In this document: positions 34,831-47,208 of the stretch, one piece after another
How the letters are laid out: each line of letters opens with the position of its first letter
Position numbering within the stretch: the first letter of the stretch is position 1
Assembly: GCF_047663525.1 (NCBI RefSeq)
Contig: NC_092590.1
Location: 4,050,001-4,114,000, forward strand
Source of the DNA: Anas platyrhynchos
Taxonomy: Eukaryota; Chordata; Aves; Anseriformes; Anatidae
Direction of reading: 5' to 3'
DNA length: 64,000 nt
Notes under the pieces: generated by a model
Seen by the model: only the letters and a program-made list of their open reading frames with translations
Databases searched by the model: none
What the model was told of the DNA's origin: nothing
Translations under genes and position numbers: made by a program

Positions 34831-37312
34831 GACTGTGAGGTGATGCAGGCTGCACTTTTTGGCTCTGGCACGGTGTGTCCTGCGTGAGGCACCGCAGCTC
34901 TGCATATGACTCGCTTCTCCCACTCCTTGCCTCGCCTCGCCTCTCTATGTGATTCCTCCAGGGACGATCGCTGGTGCAGCATCTGTGCACGGCCACCGCC
35001 AAAAGCAGTCTCCCGCTCAGTCCGAGGATGTCAGCCAGCACTTAAGGCTTGTTTTCCCCCAAGTGTTTAATTGTGGTCGCACCAGAGAGCCCCAGTCCGT
35101 GCCACGCACACTTTAGTACAAGAGTCCCTGCGCTGCAGAGCCGCAGCTCAAGCGCTGCTCAAACATGTCAGGGCTACAAGGACAAGTCGGGTAAGAGTGC
35201 TCAAAACCAGAAAGCAGTTAGGAGCAGAAACTAAAAAGAGGACACTATTTCTGGAACCACGTAGTATTCACTACACATTCGACCTAGGGTTACATTCAAG
35301 ATTTGTGTTTTGTCTGTCCCTTCACTGACAGGATGACACACAGGGCAGTTATCACTCACCCATGAATCTCAGGTACACATGGCAGAGGCCAAATGTGTTG
35401 TTTACTCGGGGCATCAGGGAGCTGAAATCTCTATCCAAAGGAAAGGTAGCAACAGTGCAGTGTATCTCGCTCCTCAGGTAAATAATGTGTGTGTGGACAA
35501 GAATCTCTCATGCAGATTTCATCTCCTTTACTTTACAATTGCCTCACTCGGATAGTAAAATCTAACATAACTGTAGAAAGAGTTGCCATATAGATACACC
35601 CATGCAACACAGATTTTTTGTTTGTTGACAGAACCTTCAAAACTGAAAATAATGGATTACTTTGATCCAGTCAGTGTCCTTGTTAACCAGTGTTTCAGTA
35701 AAGCACAAAAAGTTTGAAATGGGTACAATGTCTGTCAAATCTGATGCCATGCACCAAAGTCAGGACTTGCAGAAAGCAGAAATCCATCCATGTCCCTTAA
35801 AGACCAGAGGACAATTCGGAGACCTATTGTTCTAACATTCATTGCGAGGAACTGAGGTGTTACTTTTCCACCATAATGGTGTGGCTATTGTACTATCCCC
35901 CACTCCCCTCCGTCCTGGCCGACATCAGAGGCAGCCAGATTCTGGCAGCTCTATAAGCAAAGACTAGAAAATGAACAGTCGTCACCAGCATTTGTTCTTT
36001 TTCTCCAGCAGGGAAGATGACTGCTGGGATCCCTGCTGTCATTAAATGACAATGGGAAAAAAATCGGTAGTGAAAACAAATATTAAGGTGCAATTTCAGG
36101 CATGTCCACTCTCTATAAACTTAACCCACAGAGGCAAAAGTGAACATGTCAACAAAAACTACTGCATCCAGGTTGCCCTGTAACCTTACCTGAGTAATTC
36201 ACAACGATGTTAAGGTTAAATTGGAGAAAAATCATTTTTCTTGTTGTGCTCCTTAAAGTACCTTCTTCTTTGCCTAGTACAGCGCAGAGGGAAGATGTCT
36301 GGTAACCTGACATCCTCCTTGTAATCACAGAGCTGCTGTCAAAGTCCTGTAGTGAATGTGCTGAAGTTTCTTATTGCTCTTTATCTTGCATTCCTTCAAA
36401 CACCAGCTAGCTGTTGACTGCAAAAACTGTTGACTTATTTAAAACAAAAGAGTCTTTGCCAAGTGCCCTTTGTCTTGTAAAAAAGGTAGAGCAGTTATAA
36501 ACCACTCATCATTTATCTACTGATAAAGTAGTTTAAAATTAGTGCCACCATTCCTGCTTTTTTCTCTCAAGTATTGGGACCATACTTTCAGCATGGGCAA
36601 GAACACTTTCTAGTAGAAAGTGCAAAGTATGAGAAAAAAAGATCCTATGAGACTATATCAGTTTTTATAAAATTGGAAGAAAACATTTTCATAAAACCTT
36701 ATATTTTGACTTATTTCACACAGTGTGGAAGGCTGAAGGTGAAATTAAATGTCTCACCTTTATCTAAACCAGATTCTCCAAATGAATCCAAAAACTTTGG
36801 GTGTGTTGACTTTTTTTGAAAAATCTTTCTGGGAACTTATGAGATTTCTTAATTTTTGTTCTGTAAATAACAGCACTAATCTATTTTTATGACCGTCAGA
36901 AGAATGTATTTACATTTCTTGCTTCAAAAGCCCTGTATACATAAAATGTAATTGTGACAGTTAAACTGAATCAAATAATAAGAAAAATCACATACAACGT
37001 TCTAGTCAGCTGTAGTACAAGCGTTTTCTGAACAATTTATTTTTACATTCCTTTCGGTGTAGTTATTTTATCCTGCTTGATTACCTGTGCCTGTAGAGTT
37101 TGGCTTTGTGGTGTGTAGCTGCAAAATGACTTTCCAGGAGCAGGGAAATGCTATTGAACTGACTCGGGACAAGCATCCAGACAGAGCTGCCTCATTCAGC
37201 ATCACTCTCCCTTTGCAAAGTCATTGCACGGATTTCTGGCTTTGGGTGGGTCAGATTTGTTAAGAAGTAGCTTTTCACTTGTCTCCTGTCACTAGAGCCA
37301 GGCAGCTTCAGA
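34831..37312. other. Intergenic stretch between GPAT3 and the retroviral cluster
   Basis: Returns to AT-rich composition. No exon, RNA or clear repeat body was recognised. Confidence 0.55.
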
Positions 37313-37316
37313 ATAT

Positions 37317-37788
37317 TGTGAGAAACACTCTGTAGCCAATAACATAGGCTGAGGCAAGGATCTCAGTGAAGCAGCAATTTTATTCGCAATTGCAATGGCG
37401 GGCGCCCCACAAGCAGGAGAGTGCACCTACTAGTTCCAAAACACAGTTTATACACTTTTTGATGGCAGGACCCTGCCCTGTTTCCCCACTGAGTGGGTAA
37501 TCCAGGTTCATAATCTATCTGATGCTTCACAGATAATGCATGGCCTTCAGTTGCCAGCCTGTTAAATTTCAAATTTATTTTGACTTTTTTTACTGTTTGA
37601 AGTGGTAATGTTTCTTCACTTATCTGACTTGACACTGCGATTTTCACCTAATTGTTCTAAAGAGTCTGGTTGTCTGCATTTTACAAGGTTGCCTGCTAAG
37701 TTTTCTGATCACTGCAAGCATACCTCAATACCACATTCCTTACCTTTAAACAATGTAACTCTGCAAAAACAACATTTTTATTCCCACA
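37317..37788 (-). mobile_element. Solo LTR, minus strand, with TSD ATAT
   Basis: A 472-bp LTR. On the minus strand it starts TGTGGGAATA and ends TTTCTCACA. It is flanked directly by ATAT at 37313-37316 and 37789-37792, a 4-bp target duplication. A minus-strand TATAAA (37447-37452) and AATAAA (37379-37384) mark U3/R. No internal retroviral sequence adjoins it, so it is a solo LTR left by LTR-LTR recombination. It belongs to the same family as 39840-40316, in opposite orientation. Confidence 0.9.
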
Positions 37789-37792
37789 ATAT

Positions 37793-38184
37793 CAATCAGC
37801 TTCAGATCATTTAAATATCTGTATTTTATGTGAAATAAATATGGTCCCTTAGAGCATAGTTGTCTTAGTGCGACTTTTTATCTTGTGCCATTTGGTAATG
37901 GCAGGTAGCCAGTGAGCCACTCAGGGGAATTTCGCACTCTTGCATTTGTCTTCTGATTGCAGGCAGGTCGTGCTTTCTCTCCACCATTTCATTTGCTATA
38001 ATTCACTGTAAAAACTGATATGCTTTACACACTGAGGAGTCAGATGATTTCAGCTTCAGTTTATAGCCTGGAACCAAACTGGCATTTTACCTTCTATGAA
38101 TCTACCTCTGATTCATGTTGCACTGACAATACAGATGTGATATACGGAGTAATAATTCGTGTCAAGAAGGTGGTTGATGTTAAT
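37793..38184. other. Unassigned sequence between solo LTR and provirus remnant
   Basis: No recognised gene. The last part (38110-38184) may be the 3' end of a retroviral internal region, because it runs into a polypurine tract followed by an LTR-like block, but no retroviral protein is readable. Confidence 0.4.
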
Positions 38185-38198
38185 AAAGAAGGGGGAGA
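38185..38198 (+). promoter_or_regulatory. Polypurine-tract-like sequence
   Basis: AAAGAAGGGGGAGA, fourteen purines, immediately followed by TGTGTGAG at 38199. In retroviruses the polypurine tract lies directly 5' of the 3' LTR. Confidence 0.45.
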
Positions 38199-38600
38199 TG
38201 TGTGAGTGTGGCCATGGGGGTTGACAAGACCCAGGGTTGGTGATAACATCAGACTCTTAACGATGAGGCCATCAGGAATGTGAAGAGTTTAGAGGGAACA
38301 AAGAAGGGTGATTCAGGAGATGCCATGCCATCTGGGGTTGCTTGTTCTCCAGCCATCAAGGCATGGAAGTTGCTGGGTGTCTGCTGGTTGCTGGACAAAG
38401 TTGTTTGACCAATGAAAAGTTGTTTGAAAAGGACTGCTGTGGGGTGAGGGGTATAAGAGGGGAGCCTGCCCTCAAGATGAAAAGGCAACACGATATAATG
38501 AAGTTATGTCATCAATAAAGAAGCAGAAAGAAGGAATGAATAGGGACAGGCTAGCAGAACAGAGACCAGGACGGGAACAAGCACATTGCTCGCCTTATGA
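38199..38600 (+). mobile_element. LTR-like block of a betaretrovirus-like ERV
   Basis: It starts TGTGTGAG and has a CCAAT box at 38409-38413, TATAAG at 38452-38457, and AATAAA at 38514-38519, spaced as in a retroviral U3-R. It lies upstream of gag-like and RT-like debris in the same orientation. The 3' boundary is not resolved; no primer-binding site could be named with confidence. Confidence 0.6.
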
Positions 38601-38817
38601 AGATCGGTTCGGCCAAACTCAGCAAACTGCTCAGAGAAGCTCGTACTGAAAGTTGCTGGAAATGGGCGCACCGGAGCTGGGAAGAAGCTCAAGCTGAGAG
38701 AAGCGGAGCCGTGCACACAACTGCCCCTCGCTGGTAAGCAGCTGCACATTATGGGGAATCATACGTCCTTAGGAACAAAGACTGGCCTGGTAACCTTACA
38801 GCTTATTCTCTTTATTA

Positions 38818-39199
38818 ACAGACAATCCATGATCCTGAAATATGGGACCAAATTGAGGTCAAGGTGTGGGACTCTGCAACTAAAAACGACAAGGTTGCAG
38901 TGGGATTGCTCGGCACCTGGCGAGCAGTCTCTGAGGCCTTAAAGAGCCGTGTGGGACCACAGTCAGAAACGTGGGGTTTGCCAGACAATGAGGGAGCTGC
39001 GGGCACGTCCACCGATCCTTCTGCTACACCATGGGCCCCTCTGCTACTACAGCCATCGCAGGCCTTTGCTGTTCCACCCCCTGGTGACCTGGACATGCCT
39101 TTTGACCCAGGCCCTATTGGCCTTGAAAAGGTGACGGAAATGTTTCCCTCCGATCCGGGAGAAACGGGATACATAAGGCCCGAAGGCCGAGTTGCTTGA
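38818..39199 (+). pseudogene. ERV gag-like remnant
   Basis: An open stretch of about 127 codons ending at TGA 39197-39199, starting D-P-E-I-W-D-Q and running through a proline-rich region. The W-D/L-L-G-T-W wording and its position after an LTR-like block suggest the matrix side of a betaretrovirus-like gag. It is far shorter than a full gag, and no capsid or nucleocapsid motif follows. Assignment is by pattern and context only. Confidence 0.5.
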
Positions 39200-39235
39200 C
39201 AACTTAAAGCGAGACATATTGTTCCCACGACTAGC

Positions 39236-39420
39236 CCTGGAATTCTCCGGTGTTTGTAATCGAGAAAAGGAATGGAAAATGGAGACTGTTATATGATCTG
39301 AGAGAAATTAATGAAGTCATGGAAGATATGGGAGCACTTCAACCAGGATTACCAACTCCAACTATGCTCCCCAGGCATGGACAGTAGTAGTAATAGATTT
39401 AAAGGACTGTGTGTTAAACA
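39236..39420 (+). pseudogene. ERV pol fragment (reverse transcriptase N-terminal part)
   Basis: Codons read P-W-N-S-P-V-F-V-I, then [13 protein letters not shown], then G-A-L-Q-P-G-L-P, then V-I-D-L-K-D-C. These are the order and spacing of retroviral RT fingers/palm, closest in wording to betaretroviruses (class II ERV). Two in-frame TAG codons lie near 39386-39391, and sequence after the D-L-K-D motif is lost. Protease, most of RT, RNase H, integrase and env are absent. It is non-functional. Confidence 0.8.
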
Positions 39421-39839
39421 GTTCCCAGAATCTGGAAAACTTTGCCATGTTTATGTTTCAATTGATACCTTTTCTGATTGTACATATGTATAAGCGTACC
39501 CGGGTTTAGTGTGTAAAAGCAATGTTCTGTACATTTAGAAAGTTTGATGTTCGTGTGTGTGTGTTGGTAGAGCATAGACTCCCCATGCACCCAGCGCTGT
39601 TTACTTGCCTTTTATAAATATTTCTAAATTCAGATCGAGTTGTATCTTCATTTATAGCACATAAGCATTGGCAGTTGTCTTGCTTTTGCCTAGCTTTTAT
39701 GGCTAGCAGCGTGTATTCACAGCTGCAGCAAACTGCATGCTGTCTCTAGCAAGGATCAGGGCTCAGAAGCACCATGCACTTCATCAACAGAGTGCCCAAG
39801 CATGTCCCATCCTAAACTATTTAAATTCCTTACGTTAGG
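39421..39839. other. Non-coding stretch between ERV remnant and second solo LTR
   Basis: No retroviral or cellular coding motif visible. A GTGTGTGTGTGTTGG tract lies at about 39553-39567. Confidence 0.5.
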
Positions 39840-40316
39840 TGTGGGAATAGAAATGTTGTTTTTGCAGAGTTACATTGTTTAGAACGAGGGAATGTGGTAC
39901 TGAGATATGCTTACAGTGATAAGAAAGTTTAGCAGGCGACCTTGTAAAATGCAGACAACCAGACTCCTTAGGACAATTGGGTGAAAATCACGGTGTCAAG
40001 TCAAGTCAGATAAGTGAAGAAACATTACCACTTCAAACAGTAAAAATGTCAAAAGAAATTTGAAATTTAACAGGCTGGCAACTAAAGGCCATGCATTATC
40101 TGTGAAGCATCAGATAGATTATGAACCTGGATTACCCACTCAGTGGGGAAACAGGGGAGGGTCCTGCCATCAAAAGGTATATAAACTGTGTTTTGGAACT
40201 AGTAGATGCGCTCTCTCCTGCTTGTGGGGCGCCCGCCATTGCAATCGCGAATAAATTACTACTTCACTGAGATCCTCACCTGAGCCTAAGTTACTGGCTA
40301 CGGCGTGTTTCTCACA
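39840..40316 (+). mobile_element. Solo LTR, plus strand, with TSD TAGG
   Basis: A 477-bp LTR, TGTGGGAATA to TTTCTCACA, flanked by TAGG at 39836-39839 and 40317-40320. It has TATATAA at 40178-40184 and AATAAA at 40250-40255. It is clearly homologous over its whole length to the minus-strand LTR at 37317-37788. Its own target duplication shows it was a separate insertion. Confidence 0.92.
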
Positions 40317-40320
40317 TAGG

Positions 40321-42506
40321 CATTATGGTTTCTAGGAGCTCTGCGATCCGGTTACAATTAGAGCCCCATTAAAAGCCCCAAATCTAGTTTTTCTTTACAA
40401 CATATGGGAAAATGCGGACACCCAAAAAATGGCATTAACAGCAGCAGACAGAAACAAAGCGGATTCCTGATGAAACAGCTACTAGGGAATGGACTGAGGC
40501 AGAGACGACAGCAGCCACAGAACATGGCTCAAAGTCTGCCCAGGGCTCTCAGTGCAGCAGCCTGTCCTGGAGACAACTGCTTCAGGCACTTCAGCCTTCC
40601 CCCGCATGTCCAAGACAGACAGGGCCCTGAAGCACACCAATTTGTAGCAGAAGTTAAAAAAAGTCCAGTCTCCTGATGCCCACTGAAGTAGATTGCAAGG
40701 TAGCCCCAGGGCCATGCTTGTCCTTCTTTCCCCTTTTGGAGTTGTTCTATTTTGAGTAATCATGATATCATCCTTGGCACAAACAGTTCCCCTGCCCAGC
40801 TGAATACGTAATAGGGCTCCCGAGTCAAACTGTTCTTACTGTGCTTTTCCGTCCAGTAAGTGCTGGGTCACACATGAAGAATGCTTCTCAGTTAAACTCA
40901 AAAGCCCCAAATCCAAGCCTAAAACCCAGAAGTAATTCCTGGCTTCTCACTGTGCAAAGGTTAACTGTCCAGGACCAGACATGTTTACAGTGCCTGTTAA
41001 AAAGGGGGCACATTGGGCACTTGGGCTGCCCCCACAGAGATGGCATGCACTTCCTTTGGCTGCCCTTCAGCATTCCACCTCGCTGTCATTCCAGAAAGCA
41101 TGGGCTTCACATGGCTCCTAGATTATTTAGCTGTCAGCCTCTCACACATGTTCCACGCAACCTAGAGCGTCTCAGATGTGCTTATGCAGAGGTTAGAACC
41201 TGAGTCTTTAATGCTGGCTTTAAAAAAAAAATGGAGGGAGTGATCTCCAGTTAGCAATGATGACAAGTACATCACAAGGGCAAATTTTCATGGGTGTTGA
41301 GCATCCAGAATTTTTCATTTTGGTAAGCAAAGCATTGAGTTTGTGAGAATTTGTCCTTCCACCTACAGCATGATTTTATTGCTAGGGATGTAACAGCTGA
41401 GTGTTTATATGGAAACAGTTTTTAGAAGCTCTATAGAAAGCTGTCCACCTAAACTTTTTTTCAGTGGAATGCCTTTGTGCTTGTTTTAATCACTTACTAA
41501 GTATCCTGGCCTTTATACAACAAAAACACTTAAGCACATACTTAAAGCTTAGTCCTGCATCAATAAAGGAGCATCAGAAGGCAACTGAGCAATGGTCCCT
41601 TTGGGACACAGTACAAGCACTCATGGTAAACTGACCTGAGAGCCTATCCGACTTCACTGTGGTGTTAAATTGGGAGGGATTTGGTGGGAATCTCATGGTT
41701 CTGCACATCGAGCACAGGAGGAGATGCAGACACCACCTTCAGAGAGCAAAAAATGCTCAGAAAAGACAAGCCAGCAGATGCCTGTTGGTATCGTGCCCGA
41801 GGCACAACAAAAGGAGCACACAGGGAGGATAGCACCTCCTTTTACTGTCCACCCTGACCTGAGGCCTCGCAGCCTGCCTTTCTGATGGGTTTGATGAGGA
41901 GAATAAGAGGAGAAAACACATTAAAGAATCATAGTTTGTGTATATGTATGTGTGTGTGTATGTGTATCCGTATACGATTTCAAGAGTTTGGCCATCTCTT
42001 AATAGTTTAAGCTTCCAATCTAACAAAATTACTACTTGAAATGATACTGTTCCTCTCTGTTTATGCCAGTATTGTAAAGAAGGACAAAACATGCTGCTGT
42101 GAGTAAATTAACTTACCTTTTCATTTTATTTTTACTGAAGTGCTATTAAGATTCACACTTCCCAGAACACACATTAATAACAATCTTTGTCTCCCTGCAG
42201 CATTAGACCTGCATACAGTGCTGCTGCCTCCTGGTCCCAGAGCAAGGTCTGTGTCCTGGCATGACACACAAAGCAGATGTTCAGATGAACACCAGTGTGT
42301 TTCATTCATCGTTCATAATGTGCAACTGGTCAGCAGAGCCACCAGCACACCAACAGTAATGCAACACAATGCAAAGAGAAAGGGTGTGACATTGGAGAAA
42401 ATATTAAAGAACCCAAATGTCTAAGAGGGCATCTGGATAGAAACCAGCTTAAATCTTACATTTTGTAAAGGCATGGTTCATGTTTTAGATACCTTTAATA
42501 AATCTA
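40321..42506. other. Non-coding stretch
   Basis: No exon or recognised repeat body. A TATGTATGTGTGTGTGTATG microsatellite sits at 41943-41962. Confidence 0.55.
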
Positions 42507-44575
42507 CAGAATCACAGAATCACACAATTTCGAGGTTGGAAGAGACCTCAAGATCATCGAGTCCAACCTCTGACCTAACACTAACAGTCCCCACTAAACC
42601 ATATCCCTAAGCTCTACATCTAAACCTCTTTTAAAGACTTCCAGGGATGGTGACTCCACCACTTCCCTGGGCAGCCTGTTCCAATGCCTAAAAGCCCTTT
42701 CAGTAAAGAAGGGCTTTTCCTAGCATCCAACCTAAAACTCCCCTGGCGCAACTTAAGCCCATTCCCCCTCGTCCTGTCACCAGGCACGTGGGAGAACAGG
42801 CCAACCCCCACCTTGCTACAGCCTCCTTTAAGGTACCTGTAGAGAGCAATAAGGTTGCCCCTGAGCCTCCTCTTCTCCAGGCTGAACAAGCCCAGCTCCT
42901 TCAGCTGCTCCTCGTAGGACTTGTTCTCCAGGCCCCTCACCAGCTTCGTCGCCCTTCTCTGGACCCGCTCAAGCACCTCGATGTCCTTCTTGTAGCGAGG
43001 GGCCCAAAACTGAACACAGTACTCGAGGTGCGGCCTCACCAGAGCCGAGTACAGGGGGACGATCACCTCCCTAGCCCTGCTGGTCACACTGTTTCTGATA
43101 CAAGCCAGGATGCTGCTGGCCTTCTTGGCCACCTGAGCACACTGCTGGCTCATATTCAGCCGACTATCAACCATCACTCCCAGGTCCTTCTCTGCCTGGC
43201 AGCTTTCCAACCACTCATCTCCAGCCTGTAGCTCTGCTTGGGGTTATTGCGCCCCAGGTGCAGGACCCGGCACTTGGCCTTGTTGAACTTCATGCAGTTG
43301 ACCTCAGCCCATCGGTGCAGCCTATCCAGATCCTCCTGCAGAGCCTTCCTACCCTCGAGCAGATTGACACACTCACCTAACTTGGTGTCATCTGCAAACT
43401 TACTGAGGGTGCACTCAATGCCCTCGTCCAGATCATTGATGAAGATATTAAAGAGGACCGGCCCCAGCACCGAGCCCTGGGGAACGCCACTAGTGACTGG
43501 CCTCCAACTGGACTTGACTCCATTCACCACAACTCTTTGGGCCCGGCTATCCAGCCAGTTTCTAACCCAACGAAGCGTGCGCCAGTCTAAGCCATGAGCA
43601 GCCAGTTTCTTGAGGAGAATGCTGTGGGAGACGGTGTCAAAAGCCTTGCTGAAGTCAAGGTAGACCACATCCACAGCCTTTCCCTCATCCACCCAGTGCG
43701 TCACTTTGTCATAGAAGGAGATCAGGTTCGTCAAGCAGGACCTGCCTTCCATAAACCCATGCTGACTGGGCCTGATCGCCTGCTGGCCCTGCAAGTGCTG
43801 CGTGATGACTCTCAAGAGGATCTGCTCCATGAGCTTCCCTGGCACTGAGGTCAAACTGACTGGCCTGTAGTTTCCCGGGTCTGCCCTCTGGCCCTTCTTG
43901 TAGATGGGCGTCACATTTGCTAGCCACCAGTCAACTGGGACCTCCCCCGATAGCCAGGACTGCTGATAAATGATGGATAGGGGCTTGGCCAGCTCCTCTG
44001 CCAGTTCTCTCAGTACCCTTGGGTGGATCGCATCCGGCCCCATTGAGTTGTGCACATCAAAGTGCCATAGCAGGTCGCCAACCATTTCCTCATGGATAGT
44101 GAAGGCCACGTTCTGCTCCCCACCCCCTTCCACCAGCTCAGGGTACTGGGTATCCAGAGAACAACCGGTATTGCCGCTAAAGACTGAGGCGAAGAAGGCA
44201 TTAAGCACCTCCGCCTTTTCCTCATCTCTTGTAACTAAGTTTCCCCCCGCATCCAGTAAAGGATGGAGATTCTCCCTAGTCCTCCTTTTTGTGTTGATGT
44301 ATTTATAAAAACATTTTTTGTTATCTTTAACGGCAGTAGCCAGATTGAGCTCCAGATGAGCTTTGGCCTTTCTAATTTTGTCCCTGCACAGCCTCGCTAC
44401 ATCCTTATAGTCCTCCCTAGTGGCCTGCCCACTTTTCCAAAGATTATAAACCCTCTTTTTTCTCCTAAGCTCAAGCCACAATCCTCTGTTCAGCCAGGCT
44501 GGTCTTCTTCCCCGCCAGCTCGTCTTTGGGCACGTGGGGAAGACCATTCTTGTGCCATTAAGATTTCCCTTTTGA
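42507..44575 (-). mobile_element. CR1 LINE, 5'-truncated, well preserved
   Basis: About 2.07 kb on the minus strand. The 3' end at the left has the CR1 terminal tandem octamer (ATTCTGTG-type, two copies) at about 42507-42528. The body covers the end of the endonuclease-RT linker, the complete RT and the ORF2 C-terminus. It is nearly open throughout, with one clear frameshift near 43221. The 5' truncation point abuts a TATATA-rich tract at about 44576. Its preservation suggests a comparatively recent insertion. Confidence 0.95.
42620..44575 (-). pseudogene. CR1 ORF2 segment, one frameshift
   Basis: Frame A (44583 down to 43174) encodes the linker and full RT, with [16 protein letters not shown] and the catalytic F-A-D-D at 43387-43398. 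Frame B (43210 down to 42620) continues with the C-terminal region [11 protein letters not shown]. The frames are separated by a single G missing near 43221-43223: GCTGGAGATG here, against GCTGGGAGATG at 47604-47614. The ATG at 44581-44583 is in flanking DNA and not a real start. Confidence 0.9.
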
Positions 44576-44650
44576 AGATGCATATATATGCATATCTTTA
44601 TATATGATATACATGTATATAAGGTATATATATATGCATATCTTTATAAT
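44576..44650. repeat. TATA-rich tract beside the CR1 5' end
   Basis: ATATATGCATATCTTTATA-type words repeat twice across about 75 bases (44583-44601 and 44629-44647), partly self-complementary. Confidence 0.75.
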
Positions 44651-47208
44651 CAATCACAGGTGCATTCCATGAAATAAGATGAACAGAAGAATGACAAATG
44701 GAGTGGTTATATAAGTACAACAGTTTTATTGGCTGTGTCTATATACCTCTATCTCTTGTAAAGTTATACATCATATGGGTAAAGGGGGCTGCCTCTAGCG
44801 ATATATGATCTGCTTTTCAACCTGATATGCAAATATGCAGTATTTTCTCCAATATTATTGTATTTAATATGCACTGCTATGGTTAACATTTCCCCACACA
44901 CATCTTCCTTTCAGTCAAATACAAACAGCAAGGGATATCAGCTGATGTCAATCATGCACAATTGCACCCAAATCATGACTACTGATTAGTAAAGCAATTA
45001 TCATATTAAAAGAGTTCAGCGGGGCTCAACATACTGTAAAATTAGAAATCGGTCAATACCACTGCCATTATATAGAATAGTATTGATTGGATATACTAAA
45101 TGCTAGCCTTGATAACAATTGATCAGAATGAACTCTGCTGACAAAGAAGTCTGGTACACTAATTGAGGAGCCATCGTTAATTAGAATAATAAATCAAGAA
45201 GGAGAAGGAGGAGGGGAGAGGAGAATGGCTACAAAGCCTTTGTATCTGTACAGCAACAACAAAAATAGGAGAGCCAAGGAGGCCTCTGTCTTTGTACAAG
45301 CTCCACTAAATCCTAATCCTGCATTTCCAAAACCAGATGAAACATTGAAACCCTCACAGATTATCTCCATAATTTGTTTCAAAACTGGGAATTATGTTTG
45401 AAAGCAGGTGAACAAACAGGATTTTCCCTGCAGGATAAACATTGCCAAAAGCAAATCATCCACAGAAACTAGAAAACCCAGATGTTCTGCCTGTGATCAA
45501 TCTGTGACCAGTCAAGTAGACTGGTCTACTTGAAATCAAGACTCTTAACTGTGCACATATGCAGGATATATTCTCTAGACACCCTGAAGCTAGAAACAAA
45601 CACCTCCTGTAAAGGTGCACAGGCTGCTCCCCAGGTTTTCATTCAGGGTAGGCCCCTTCAAGGGGAAGAGAGATAAAACACTGCAGAGCCAAATCTGGAG
45701 TGATCCGATGACTGCTTTCACTGCTGCTCAAGGAAATCATACTGGCAGGAACAAGTTCAGAACATCGTGCTTACACTGCCTTTGCCAACTTCCTAGGCTT
45801 GCAGCACTCAATTTCCAAGTACATATCAAAGCACAGGGGTTAGGCCCACACCTGATTTTGAAGCATCTCAAGGACAGAAGTATTTCTGGGTTTGGTTTGT
45901 CACAGAAAAGAGATGGCCTGGAGAAACCCCATGCAACACTGGCAAACTTAACTTGGAACAAGTATAATCTGCTTTTGTACTATAGTGCAACTGATGGTCA
46001 AAGGTCTGGTGTTTGGGGCATGAAAGTTATTTCTATGTTTTCACTGTTACCCAGAAATGTAGGAAAATAAACAGGGTTATCCATCACATTTTAAGGCATC
46101 TCCACAGCAAACGAAACATTAAGGAAGTTATACAAGGGAGAGTTTTCTAGCGCTAAGTAGACGCCACTAGATGGCAGTCTTCGAATTACCTTTAAACGCT
46201 TTAAAGCAAGTCTTATAAAAGGCATATATACAATTACCAAAACAAATTCCTAAAATAACATCAAGTCCATCAAACAGATGCAACACAGACTGGCTCAGGT
46301 AATTAGGAGCAAGGAGGCATCTCCCCTTAACGTGGAGCATGTCAGCTTAAACCAGAGAGAAGAGTGCTGCAGATGTTCCCAAAGGTTTGCAACACAGCTG
46401 CAGAAAGACTTCTGGAGAAAATGAGACCAAGAACTCACACGGAGATACATTACAATGAAAGACTATTAGGTGTTTTAACCAACTGTGACTTAATTCTCAC
46501 AGAGTCCAAGAGGTCACTAAGCTGATTAGACAACATAGGGACACGTATCTGTAACATTACAATTGTTACAATTAATTTATGATACTAAATCTGAGCTGTA
46601 CTCCTAGTAAACAACAGGTACTCAGACATCCCTTAAAAGTTACTGAAAAAATACGTATATATAAATTATAAATGTCTCCTAATTATAAAATTATACTGCA
46701 AAACTGTTGATCTATTTTGATATTTGATTCACATAAATTCTTGGAAGCCCAGGAAATTTAGAGAAGCTGCCTAAAACACCAGCTCAGAGAAGTTAAGGCA
46801 GTGGCAGTCAATTGGATGTTACACTGCATTCACACTGGAAAGTTTCAGGTTACTTTTACCCTTTTAGAAGAGCGGCACAATAGACTTTAAATGTGATAAA
46901 TGGTCATGTCCAACTAACCTCATCTTAGTCCAGAAGTGAAAACCCAGAAATATGCACCAGATGCTCAAGCTGTTTCAGTCTCCACATTTCATATAACAGG
47001 AGGAAAACATTAATCATTTTTACAAGTTCTACTTCCCACCAAGGAAGACTTAGGCAATAGTAATGCAAACATCCTAAAAACTCTTTCACTTCACAAGCTT
47101 TGGTGTCAAAAGCTTGCCTAGGGAAGGAAAGACAATAAAGACCTCATAACCCTTTCTGGGGTTCTGTGAGTGGCCCTTATTTATTCAGAACCACAAGACT
47201 AAATGCTA
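44651..47208. other. Non-coding stretch
   Basis: AT-rich, with no recognised exon. The 151-codon frame 45615-46070 has no family resemblance. Confidence 0.55.

Noticed and set aside
34109..34887. Long plus-strand frames (142, 123 and 129 codons) across the GPAT3 CpG island
   Set aside because: They are antisense to exon 1 and its G+C-rich flank, where stop codons are rare. The residues are low-complexity Pro/Arg/Ala with no motif.
37317..40316. The two LTRs as the 5' and 3' LTRs of one provirus
   Set aside because: They are in opposite orientation and each has its own target duplication, so they cannot be the paired ends of a single element.
45615..46070. 151-codon plus-strand frame
   Set aside because: No motif or splice context; a chance frame in AT-rich DNA.
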